A stretch of DNA of 64,000 nucleotides from RPQJ01 sp963732375 (GTDB taxonomy: Bacteria; Pseudomonadota; Gammaproteobacteria; Steroidobacterales; Steroidobacteraceae): positions 496,001 through 560,000 of the forward strand of contig CAVSZE010000012.1 of the NCBI GenBank assembly GCA_963732375.1, given 5' to 3'. Position 1 is the stretch's first letter, and every line of letters begins with the position of its first letter. The notes below the pieces were generated by a model that made no database searches, had not been told where the DNA came from, and saw nothing but the letters and a program-made list of their open reading frames with translations. Shown piece after piece: positions 57,617 through 64,000 of the stretch. The position numbers and the translations under genes were made by a program.

Positions 57617-59020
57617 ATGACCGCAAAGACCCTGTTCGAGAAGGTCTGGGAGCGGCACGAAGTCGTGCCGGAATCACCCGACACGCCTGCCGTGCTGTAT
57701 ATCGACCTGCACCTGACGCACGAAGTCACTTCGCCCCAGGCATTCTCGGTGCTGCGCGGCAGGGGCCTCCAGGTGCGACGGCCGGAGCGAACCCTGGTGA
57801 CCATGGACCACTCGACGCCGACCGAGACGTCGCAGGTATTCGGCGGTGTGCCGATTGCGCTCGAGTCCGCAGCGAAGCAGGTCCGCCAGCTGGAACTCAA
57901 CTGCGCGGAATTCGGCCTCGACCTGATCGGCCTGCGCGACGAACGCCGCGGCATCGTGCACGTCATCGGCCCCGAGCTTGGCGCGACCCAGCCAGGCAAG
58001 ACCATCGTCTGCGGCGACAGTCATACCAGCACGCATGGTGCTTTCGGCGCTCTGGCGTTCGGCATAGGCACGACGGAGGTCGGTTACGTGCTCGCGACGC
58101 AGTGCCTGCTGCAGCGCAAGCCGAAGACACTGGCGATCGAATTTGCCGGCCGGCTCGGCGCAGGCGTGACCGCCAAGGACCTGGTGCTCGCGGTCATCGG
58201 GCAGATCGGCGTGAACGGCGGCACCGGCCACGTGATTGAGTTCCGTGGACCAGCCATCGAAGCGATGTCGATGGACGAACGCATGACGATCTGCAACATG
58301 TCCATCGAGGCCGGCGCACGGGCAGGCATGGTCGCCCCGGATGAAACCACGTTCGCGTACCTCGAGGGCCGTCCACGCGCGCCGCAGGGTGAGGACTGGG
58401 ATCGAGCGCTCGCCGATTGGCGCACGCTCGCGTCGGATGCCGGCGCCGTTTTCGACAAGACGGTGCACATCGACGCGGGGGCGATCGAGCCGATGATCAC
58501 CTACGGGACCAATCCCGGGATGGTAGTACCGGTTTCCGGTGGCGTGCCGGACTGTCCGGGCGATGCCGTGTTCGCGCGCGCACTCGCCTACATGGGCCTC
58601 GAGCCGGGCCAGTCGCTGCGCGACCGGCCGGTACAGGTCGTGTTCATCGGCAGTTGCACCAACGCGAGGCTCTCGGATCTGCAACTCGCGGCTCGCGTGT
58701 TCGCGGGACACAAGGTGGCACCGGGCGTGCGGGCGCTGGTGGTGCCTGGATCGCAGCAGATCAAGCGCGAGGCCGAGGCCCTGGGGCTCGCGAAAATCTT
58801 CACTGACGCCGGCGCGGAATGGCGCGAGTCGGGTTGCTCGATGTGCCTCGGCATGAACGGCGACACCGTCGACGCGGGGCTCTACTGCGTCAGCACCAGC
58901 AACCGCAACTTCGAGGGACGCCAGGGCGCGGGATCGCGCACCCTGCTCGCCAGCCCGGCGACGGCCGCGGCCGCGGCGATCCGCGGATGCGTCACCGACC
59001 CGCGCGAATTCATCCACTGA
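57617..59020 (+). CDS. leuC: 3-isopropylmalate dehydratase, large subunit
   Basis: With LeuD it isomerises 2- to 3-isopropylmalate through a [4Fe-4S] cluster. The 467 residues have cluster cysteines in FIGSCTNARLSDLQ and GCSMCLGMNGD, the substrate-site VCGDSHTSTHGAFGALAFGIGT (in part CGDSHTSTHGAFGAL), and the AKTLFEKVWERHEV start common to LeuC. It starts 23 bp after leuA and ends 6 bp before leuD. Confidence 0.98.
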   Translation: MTAKTLFEKVWERHEVVPESPDTPAVLYIDLHLTHEVTSPQAFSVLRGRGLQVRRPERTLVTMDHSTPTETSQVFGGVPIALESAAKQVRQLELNCAEFGLDLIGLRDERRGIVHVIGPELGATQPGKTIVCGDSHTSTHGAFGALAFGIGTTEVGYVLATQCLLQRKPKTLAIEFAGRLGAGVTAKDLVLAVIGQIGVNGGTGHVIEFRGPAIEAMSMDERMTICNMSIEAGARAGMVAPDETTFAYLEGRPRAPQGEDWDRALADWRTLASDAGAVFDKTVHIDAGAIEPMITYGTNPGMVVPVSGGVPDCPGDAVFARALAYMGLEPGQSLRDRPVQVVFIGSCTNARLSDLQLAARVFAGHKVAPGVRALVVPGSQQIKREAEALGLAKIFTDAGAEWRESGCSMCLGMNGDTVDAGLYCVSTSNRNFEGRQGAGSRTLLASPATAAAAAIRGCVTDPREFIH

Positions 59021-59026
59021 GGCCAC

Positions 59027-59602
59027 ATGGATCCGATCAAAGCCATCCGTTCACGGACGGTCGTGATGCCGTCAAGCAACATCGACACCGACCAGATTAT
59101 CCCTGCGCGCTTCCTCACCACGACCACGCGCGACGGACTCGGCGCTGCGTTGTTTGCGGACCTGCGGAACGGACCCGACGGCCTGCCCCGCCCCGACTTC
59201 GTGCTGAACCGCCCGGAGTCGCGCGGTTGCCGGATACTCGTGGCCGGTCGCAACATCGGTTGCGGCTCCTCGCGCGAGCACGCGCCGTGGGCACTGCTCG
59301 ACTACGGGTTCCAGGCCGTCATTAGCACCGAGATCGCCGACATATTTCGCAGCAACAGCCTGAAGAACAGCCTGCTGCCGATCGTCGTGGACGAAGCCAC
59401 CCACCTGTGGCTGCTGGACAATCCGGGAGCCGAGGTCGAGATCGACCTGCCGGCCTCGGCGCTGCGACTCCCCGACGGCAGGGAGATTGCATTTCCGATC
59501 GAGCCATTTGCCCGGTACTGCCTGATGAACGGCGTCGATGAACTCGGTTACCTGCTGGGCAAGGCAGACGCAATCGCGACCTACGAGAATCGGTACGCAT
59601 GA
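59027..59602 (+). CDS. leuD: 3-isopropylmalate dehydratase, small subunit
   Basis: The swivelling small subunit that completes the LeuCD active site. In 191 residues it shows SNIDTDQIIPARFL, the substrate-binding loop NIGCGSSREHAPWALLDYGF and FRSNSLKNSLLPIVV. Length is slightly under that of E. coli LeuD. Its stop overlaps the leuB start by 4 bp (ATGA). Confidence 0.97.
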   Translation: MDPIKAIRSRTVVMPSSNIDTDQIIPARFLTTTTRDGLGAALFADLRNGPDGLPRPDFVLNRPESRGCRILVAGRNIGCGSSREHAPWALLDYGFQAVISTEIADIFRSNSLKNSLLPIVVDEATHLWLLDNPGAEVEIDLPASALRLPDGREIAFPIEPFARYCLMNGVDELGYLLGKADAIATYENRYA

Positions 59603-60666
59603 AAGCGCGCATTACCGTGCTGGGCGGCGATGGTATTGGCCCCGAAGTCACGGCAGCGGCCGTGCGGGTCCTCCAAACGGTGGCAAGCGCATTCGGTCAC
59701 GAGTTTGAGTTTATCGAGGGGCTGATCGGGGGCGCCGCCATCGACGCGAGTGGCTCACCGCTGCCGCCGCGCACCGTTGATGCCTGCCGCAGTTGCGATG
59801 GCGTGCTGCTTGGCGCCGTGGGCGGACCCAAGTGGTCCGACCCCTCGGCCCGGGTTCGGCCCGAACAGGGCCTGCTGGAACTGCGCCGGACGCTGGGACT
59901 GTACGCCAACCTGCGTCCGGTCAAGACGATGGAATCGGTCCTGGATGCGTCGCCATTGAAGGCGGAAATTGTCTCTGGCGTCGACATCATGGTCGTGCGC
60001 GAACTCACCGGCGGTATCTATTTCGGTCGCAAGAGCCGCACGGCGCTCGAGGCCGAGGACGTCTGTTCCTATTCCGCGCATGAGATCGAGCGCGTGACCC
60101 GCACGGCCGGCCGCCTGGCCATGCAGCGCAAGCGCCGAATCGTTTCCGTGGACAAGGCGAACGTGCTGGAGACCTCGCGACTGTGGCGCTCGGTCGTGGA
60201 GCGCGTGACCTCGGAGGAGTTTCCCGAAGTCTCGCTCGAGCACATGCTGGTCGATGCCGCGGCCATGCACCTGTTGCGTCGGCCGACTGCATTCGACGTG
60301 CTGCTCACCGAGAACATGTTCGGCGACATCCTCACCGACGAGGCCTCGATGCTGGCTGGATCGCTCGGGCTGCTTCCCTCGGCGTCACTTGGGGACGGAA
60401 GAGTCGGCCTCTACGAACCGATACACGGATCGGCACCGGACATCGCGGGTCGCGGCATCGCAAACCCCTGCGGCACGATCTTGAGCGGCGCGATGCTGCT
60501 ACGGCACTCGCTTGGCCTGGAGCGCGAGGCTGGGGTGGTTGAGGCTGCGGTCGAGGCTGCGCTCGCCTCGGGCTTGCGGACCGCCGACATCGCCCGCCCG
60601 GGGCAGGCTCCGGTCGGCAGTGAAGCGGCTACTGACGCGATAATTGAGCTGATTTTTGCAACATAA
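59599..60666 (+). CDS. leuB: 3-isopropylmalate dehydrogenase
   Basis: Oxidises and decarboxylates 3-isopropylmalate to 2-oxoisocaproate with NAD. The 355 residues have ITVLGGDGIGPEVTAAAV at the start, the substrate Arg segment LLELRRTLGLYANLRPVK, VVRELTGGIYFG, VDKANVLETSRLWR and the metal-binding LLTENMFGDILTDEASML region (in part NMFGDILTDEAS). The NAD loop EPIHGSAPDIAGRGIANP is complete. It is the last gene of the operon. The final stop codon lies in an AT-rich inverted repeat. Confidence 0.97.
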   Translation: MKARITVLGGDGIGPEVTAAAVRVLQTVASAFGHEFEFIEGLIGGAAIDASGSPLPPRTVDACRSCDGVLLGAVGGPKWSDPSARVRPEQGLLELRRTLGLYANLRPVKTMESVLDASPLKAEIVSGVDIMVVRELTGGIYFGRKSRTALEAEDVCSYSAHEIERVTRTAGRLAMQRKRRIVSVDKANVLETSRLWRSVVERVTSEEFPEVSLEHMLVDAAAMHLLRRPTAFDVLLTENMFGDILTDEASMLAGSLGLLPSASLGDGRVGLYEPIHGSAPDIAGRGIANPCGTILSGAMLLRHSLGLEREAGVVEAAVEAALASGLRTADIARPGQAPVGSEAATDAIIELIFAT

Positions 60667-60702
60667 TAATCTTATTAAAAACATATATTTACAAGATTAT
60701 TA
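60664..60702. repeat. AT-rich 10-bp inverted repeat overlapping the leuB stop
   Basis: TAATAATCTT (60664-60673) and AAGATTATTA (60693-60702) enclose a 19-nt AT-only-like loop. The patch 60660-60718 is strikingly AT-rich in a GC-rich window. The stem is weak and lacks a GC core, so it is not a classic terminator; it might be a protein-binding or Rho-related site. Nothing else recognisable lies between it and 60775. Confidence 0.7.
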
Positions 60703-60778
60703 ATAGGAACTGGATAAAGATTACCGCTCCCTGGCACATCGACTGGAAAACCATGTGCAAGCCCCGGAAAACCGGAGC

Positions 60779-60941
60779 TATACTGCGCGTCCGCAGGCGG
60801 ATCCGGCCGACTGGTCAACCGGACCGCTACGCCAGAACATCGATCGTGTAGGACTTGAGTCGGGTTAGTCATTGCCTCAAGGATTGAGGCACTCTTGTCC
60901 TGTCGCGAAAGGCCGGCATCACTGCCGGCCTTTCTTTTTTT
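60779..60941 (+). ncRNA. Candidate structured small RNA with intrinsic terminator
   Basis: A TATACT hexamer at 60779-60784 could start a transcript near 60791. The following 150 nt hold no convincing reading frame but several stems: TCCGC/GCGGA around 60790-60801, and an outer AGGAC (about 60851) with GTCCT (about 60897) enclosing TGCCTCA/TGAGGCA. It ends in a strong terminator. No gene follows on this strand before 63507, so it is not an obvious leader. It might instead be the untranslated 3' end of the leu operon. Confidence 0.4.
60908..60941 (+). terminator. Strong intrinsic terminator
   Basis: AAAGGCCGGCA (60908-60918) pairs perfectly with TGCCGGCCTTT (60923-60933) around TCAC and is followed by CTTTTTTT. 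It ends either the ilvC-leuB transcript or a separate small RNA. On the other strand the A-run before the stem gives a short U-tract, so it could also end the metX-metB transcript 28 bp beyond metB. Confidence 0.93.
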
Positions 60942-60968
60942 CGGCGTTGCCCTGGTTGTCCGCGGCGT

Positions 60969-62135
60969 TCAGCCGGCGCGGGCCGCAGCTGCCAGGCCGT
61001 GCTCGAGATCAGCGACCAGGTCTGCGCCCTCCTCGATACCAATGGACAACCGAAGCAGTGTCTCCGAGATACCGGCGCGTTCGCGCGCCGTGGCGTCCAT
61101 TGCCGCGTGGGTCATGCTGGCCGGGTGCGCGATCAGGCTCTCCACTCCGCCCAGCGACTCGGCGAGCGAGAACAACTCCAGCGATCGGAGCAGTGCCTTG
61201 ACGTTCTCGACCGTACCCTTCAGCTCGAAACTCGCCATCGCGCCATAGCCACTCTGCTGTGCGCTTGCGATCGCGTGGCCCGGATGTGACTCGAGCCCGG
61301 GGTAATAGACTTTCGATACGGCCGGGTGGCGCGCCAGCAACGCGACGACCTGTGCGGTGTTCTCGCCGTGGGCCCGCATGCGCGCGTGCAAGGTACGCAT
61401 TCCCCGCAGCGTCAGGTAGCTGTCGAACGGGGCGCCCGTCACGCCGGTGCAATTGGCCCACCACGCGAGTCGCTCGTGAAGCTCGCGCTGCGCCGCGACG
61501 ACGGCGCCGCCGACCACATCGCTGTGACCGTTCAGGTACTTGGTGGTCGAGTGCACGACCACGTCGGCACCGAGTGCTATCGGCCTCTGCCACACCGGGG
61601 AGAGAAACGTATTGTCCGCGACGACCAGCGCGCCGGCCTGGTGCGCCGCCGCGGCGACCGCGGCCAGGTCCACGATCCTGAGCAGCGGATTGCTCGGCGT
61701 CTCGATCCAGACGAGCGCCGGCCCGGCTGCAAGCGCAGCCTGCAGCGCAGCCTGGTCCTGGAAATCGACGAACTGCACGTCCAGCGAGCCCCGCTGGTTG
61801 AGCGCGCTGAACAGCCGGTAGGTGCCGCCATAGCAATCGTGCGGAACCACCGCGACCTGGCCCGGCCGGAAGAGCTGGGTGACCAGCGAGACCGCGGCCA
61901 TGCCGGACGAGGTGACGACGGCGCCCGCGCCCCCCTCGAGTTCAGCGAGCGCGCCGGCGAGAGCGTCTCGTGTCGGGTTGCCGGACCGCGAGTAGTCGTA
62001 GGCGCGCTTCTCGCCGTAGCCCGCGAACGCGAACGTGGACGTCAGGTGGATCGGCGGCACTACGGCCCCGAACTGGGTATCGGTTTCCAGCGCCGCGCGC
62101 ACCGTTCGGGTCTTCTGCGTCGTTTGTTTGCTCAT
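60969..62135 (-). CDS. metB: Cystathionine gamma-synthase / O-acylhomoserine sulfur-transfer enzyme
   Basis: A 388-residue PLP enzyme of the Cys/Met-metabolism family that replaces the acyl group of activated homoserine with cysteine (giving cystathionine) or sulfide. The PLP lysine is in HSTTKYLNGHSDVVGG. YDYSRSGNPTRDALAGAL, SSGMAAVSLV, ETPSNPLLRIVDL and LGGVESLIAHPASMTHA are complete. The sequence alone does not settle between MetB, MetZ and a gamma-lyase; the metX neighbour, 2 bp upstream in the same operon, supports a biosynthetic role. The N-terminus is typical (TRTVRAALETDTQFGAVVPP in part). Confidence 0.93.
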   Translation of the reverse strand: MSKQTTQKTRTVRAALETDTQFGAVVPPIHLTSTFAFAGYGEKRAYDYSRSGNPTRDALAGALAELEGGAGAVVTSSGMAAVSLVTQLFRPGQVAVVPHDCYGGTYRLFSALNQRGSLDVQFVDFQDQAALQAALAAGPALVWIETPSNPLLRIVDLAAVAAAAHQAGALVVADNTFLSPVWQRPIALGADVVVHSTTKYLNGHSDVVGGAVVAAQRELHERLAWWANCTGVTGAPFDSYLTLRGMRTLHARMRAHGENTAQVVALLARHPAVSKVYYPGLESHPGHAIASAQQSGYGAMASFELKGTVENVKALLRSLELFSLAESLGGVESLIAHPASMTHAAMDATARERAGISETLLRLSIGIEEGADLVADLEHGLAAAARAG

Positions 62136-62137
62136 GT

Positions 62138-63184
62138 TCAGTCCAGTGCTTGCGCGAAAACGTCGCGAAGCACGTCAGTCTCCTTCAGGAATGCGTCGTG
62201 GCCATAAAGCGAACTGATCTCGACCAGCCGGCAGTTGCCCGCCAGCCGGTCGCGCAGTTCGCGCATGTCGGAAAGTGGCACCAGCTGGTCCTCCACCACT
62301 GCGACCATCGTCACGGGAACGTGGATCGCCGCGGGATCTACGCGGTGCAGGTCGATCGACTCGGACAGGCAGACGAAGGCCTCCGGCCGGTACTGCGCCG
62401 CGTAAGCCTCACCGCGCGCGAAGAGGTATGACTCCACCGGAAACCGGAAGCCTTCGCTCGTCTGCTCGGCAGGACCGGAGAAGCGCTCGTCGAATTCACG
62501 CGCCGAACGATAGGTCGCCATCGCGAGCGCGCGCGCGAATGCCAGGCCGCGCGGCCCCTCGCCGTGGCCGAGCGCATAGCGAACGAACGCGCGCTGGACG
62601 CTGCGCCATGCCGTCGACATCGGGTGGGTACGGTGCGCGGCGCTGATCACGACCGCGTGCCGCAGTCGCCCGGGGTGCCGCTCGGCGAGCGCCAGCGCAA
62701 CCATTCCGCCGTAGGAGGCTCCGACGCAACCATGCAGTTGCTCGATGCCGAGATGGCCCATCAGGCCCACGATCATGGCAGCCTGGTCATAGGCGCTTAC
62801 GGTCGGAAACGTCTCCCCTGCCCGAGGGCCGGTGGTCGAATGACTGCCGCCAAGGAAGTCGATGCCCAGCACGCGATATCGGTCGGTATCCAGCGCCCTG
62901 CCCGGCCCGATGCTCTCCTCCCACCAGCCGCCATCCTCACCCGGCAGGCCGAACACGTGCCGCCCTGCCGAGATTCCGCCGAGCACAGTGACCACCGGGG
63001 CCCCGGATCGTCCAACCAGGCGGTACGCGACGTCGACTGCCCCAAGACTACCGCCGAAATGAAGCGAAAACGCGCCGGCGAGCCGCTGCACGCGGGTCGC
63101 GCACTCGTACCCGGCGGGCATGTTCCCGGCGGCGGATGGCGAATCGGTTCTGGCACTCGGCGGCATGTCGCGGACACACTCCAT
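62138..63184 (-). CDS. metX: Homoserine O-acyltransferase, MetX type
   Basis: An alpha/beta-hydrolase-fold enzyme that activates homoserine for methionine synthesis. The nucleophile Ser is in CVGASYGGMVAL; the acid and His are in VEDQLVPLSDM and LYGHDAFLKE. The family block VLGGISAGRHVFG and GIDFLGGSHSTTGP are present. Length is 348 residues from the ATG at 63184, or 342 from the ATG at 63166, which has GGAG 11 nt before it. Members related to the Xanthomonas enzyme use succinyl-CoA although they belong to the MetX fold; the acyl donor here is not settled. It is preceded by a SAM-I riboswitch and followed after 2 bp by metB. Confidence 0.92.
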   Translation of the reverse strand: MECVRDMPPSARTDSPSAAGNMPAGYECATRVQRLAGAFSLHFGGSLGAVDVAYRLVGRSGAPVVTVLGGISAGRHVFGLPGEDGGWWEESIGPGRALDTDRYRVLGIDFLGGSHSTTGPRAGETFPTVSAYDQAAMIVGLMGHLGIEQLHGCVGASYGGMVALALAERHPGRLRHAVVISAAHRTHPMSTAWRSVQRAFVRYALGHGEGPRGLAFARALAMATYRSAREFDERFSGPAEQTSEGFRFPVESYLFARGEAYAAQYRPEAFVCLSESIDLHRVDPAAIHVPVTMVAVVEDQLVPLSDMRELRDRLAGNCRLVEISSLYGHDAFLKETDVLRDVFAQALD

Positions 63185-63291
63185 AGGACGACTCTCGATG
63201 AGTCCCCTGAAAAGCTTTCGAGTCTCGCGTGGAGCACGATGGTCGCCACAACCGGCACGCCCCGGTGTGAACCAGGACAGCCGCTTGGCAA
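63185..63291 (-). promoter_or_regulatory. Expression platform of the metX riboswitch
   Basis: ACTCATC (63203-63197, minus) repeats the 5' strand of aptamer stem P1 and is complementary to the 3' strand GATGAGT (63297-63291). The two pairings exclude each other. No terminator with a U-run is seen, so control is probably at translation: when SAM holds P1 closed, ACTC could pair with GGAGT at 63182-63178 in front of the second metX ATG. Confidence 0.5.
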
Positions 63292-63401
63292 CTCATCTGT
63301 CGGTGGACCGTGTCCCCGTGGAGTTGGCACCTTTTCGGGCAATTGCGACCCGACGGTTGCCCCGGCTTCAAAGGGCCATTCCCTCAGCCGGTCTCGATGA
63401 G
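63292..63401 (-). promoter_or_regulatory. SAM-I (S-box) riboswitch aptamer upstream of metX
   Basis: Read on the minus strand, the segment starts CTCATCGAGACCGGCTGAGG and has all diagnostic S-box blocks in order: GAGGGA, TGGCCC, TGAAGCC, GGGGCAACC, then AAGGTGCCAACTCC, and closes with AGATGAG, which pairs with the opening CTCATC to form P1. S-box RNAs bind S-adenosylmethionine and turn methionine genes off. The 107 nt between the aptamer and the metX ATG would be the expression platform. Confidence 0.93.
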
Positions 63402-63475
63402 CGCGCGAAGTGTAGGTGGCGCCGGCTCGGAGCGTCAAGACAAGGGACTTGCCCCGACCTGGACGATGTATTAGT

Positions 63476-63493
63476 GTAGTATCTCGTTATTAC
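63476..63493 (+). promoter_or_regulatory. Possible TrpR-like operator before the yerC-like gene
   Basis: GTAGTA-N6-TATTAC is an imperfect palindrome with the half sites and spacing of the enteric TrpR operator (GTACTA-N6-TAGTAC). It overlaps a TAGTAT -10-like hexamer (63477-63482) and lies 13 bp before the ATG at 63507, where a repressor would block transcription. This could be autoregulation of the TrpR-like protein encoded next. Confidence 0.4.
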
Positions 63494-63506
63494 ATTGGAT
63501 CACTCC

Positions 63507-63815
63507 ATGAAGACCCACCGTGGCATCTCCCAGCGCCAGGAAGCGGCAGCCGAACGCTCGCTGTACCAGGCCGTGCTGACGCTCCGCACCACTGAGGAGT
63601 GCCGCGACTTCTTCCGCGACCTGTGCACCCCGGCCGAACTCCAGGCCCTCACCGACCGCTGGAACGTAGTCGGCCTGCTGCAACAGGGCATTCCCTATCG
63701 GGAGATTCACCGCGTGAGCGGCGTGAGCGTCACGACGATCGGGCGGGTCGCGCGCTACCTGGGCGACGGCAATGGCGGGTACGCGCTCGCCGCCCGACGG
63801 TTGTCGGAGCGCTGA
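63507..63815 (+). CDS. YerC/TrpR-like DNA-binding protein
   Basis: A 102-residue all-helical protein of the Trp repressor superfamily, YerC/YecD group. RDLCTPAELQALTDRWNVV and GLLQQGIPYREIHRVSGVSVTTIGRVARYL (in parts) give the tandem helix-turn-helix seen in TrpR, and it ends with the group's GDGNGGYALAARRL. The ATG at 63507 is preferred; the frame can start four codons upstream. It is 1 bp from the hisG start, so it is part of the his transcript, and a role in controlling histidine synthesis is likely but not shown by sequence. Confidence 0.88.
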   Translation: MKTHRGISQRQEAAAERSLYQAVLTLRTTEECRDFFRDLCTPAELQALTDRWNVVGLLQQGIPYREIHRVSGVSVTTIGRVARYLGDGNGGYALAARRLSER

Positions 63816-63816
63816 C

Positions 63817-64000
63817 GTGGAACGCAGCCAGCGCCTGCGCATCGCGATCCAGAAATCCGGGCGCCTGACCGAGAACTCGCTGGACCTTCTGGAGCGTTGC
63901 GGCCTCAAGTACAGCCGCGGCAAGGACCAGCTGATGTGCTACGGGGAGAACATGCCGCTCGACGTGCTGTTCGTCCGCGATGACGACATTCCCGACCTCG
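63817..64000 (+). CDS. hisG: ATP phosphoribosyltransferase, 5' part
   Basis: First enzyme of histidine synthesis. Only 61 codons are in the window, from a GTG start at 63817. They show the long-form (HisG_L) N-terminus: LRIAIQKSGRLTENSLDLLE, then MCYGENMPLDVLFVRDDDIPDL, close to the E. coli enzyme (IAMQKSGRL, ENMPIDILRVRDDDIPGL). It overlaps no gene but begins 1 bp after the yerC-like stop, which makes co-translation likely. The rest of the his operon presumably follows outside the window. Confidence 0.95.
   Translation, partial: MERSQRLRIAIQKSGRLTENSLDLLERCGLKYSRGKDQLMCYGENMPLDVLFVRDDDIPDL

Overview
The window looks like chromosomal core DNA of a high-GC, Gram-negative gammaproteobacterium. 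Two orders support this: uvrC-pgsA-tRNA(Gly)-tRNA(Cys), and purB near nudJ-mnmA, both of which echo enterobacterial gene order. TonB/ExbB/ExbD, an outer-membrane efflux lipoprotein and MsrPQ show a diderm envelope. A class II DAHP synthase, a MetX-type homoserine acyltransferase with an S-box leader, and a YerC/TrpR-like gene in front of hisG fit the Xanthomonadales/Nevskiales/Steroidobacterales neighbourhood better than enterics. That placement is inference. No phage, plasmid, insertion sequence, CRISPR array or defence island was recognised; genes are densely packed with many 1-8 bp overlaps.

Layout. 1-5.3 kb: a secreted subtilase (cut by the window start), an epoxide-hydrolase-like enzyme and a three-gene set of exported proteins (unknown 99 aa, DUF2092, Tyr/Gly-repeat protein), divergent from an AraC-family regulator. 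5.4-8.8 kb: tRNA-Cys, tRNA-Gly, pgsA, uvrC and a family 5 uracil-DNA glycosylase. 8.9-14 kb: glyoxylate shunt (aceB-aceA), a pseudouridine synthase overlapping tail to tail with class II DAHP synthase. 14-19 kb: saccharopine-dehydrogenase-like plus ALDH7 genes (probable lysine degradation) and an NfeD/stomatin pair. 19-24.3 kb: hrpA, mazG and a NudL-type Nudix gene. 24.4-32 kb: purB, acetyltransferase, unknown, nudJ, a long inverted repeat, mnmA, acnA and a sirtuin. 32-40 kb: decayed MFS gene, BASS-like transporter, DUF2254 protein, then VIT-like/DUF3302/HlyD/NodT, and an AI-2E permease. 40-45 kb: msrPQ, EamA transporter, KAS III homologue, HMG-CoA lyase homologue. 45-50 kb: tonB-exbB-exbD-exbD-TPR and a convergent TPR paralogue. 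50-54.7 kb: ilvD, MFS transporter, M17 aminopeptidase. 54.7-60.7 kb: ilvC-leuA-leuC-leuD-leuB. 60.8-63.4 kb: possible small RNA, metX-metB under a SAM-I riboswitch. 63.5-64 kb: yerC-like gene and the start of hisG.

The main theme is amino-acid biosynthesis under RNA control. The ilvC-leuACDB cluster is preceded by a leucine-rich 37-codon leader peptide and mutually exclusive antiterminator and terminator stems, and metX-metB by a well-conserved S-box aptamer. The his cluster begins with a TrpR-like repressor gene that has a TrpR-operator-shaped palindrome just upstream. No wholly new machine was recognised. The least explained pieces are the exported-protein triad at 2.2-4.0 kb, the TonB-linked TPR paralogues, the 35-bp inverted repeat before mnmA, and the structured intergenic RNA candidate at 60.8-60.94 kb.
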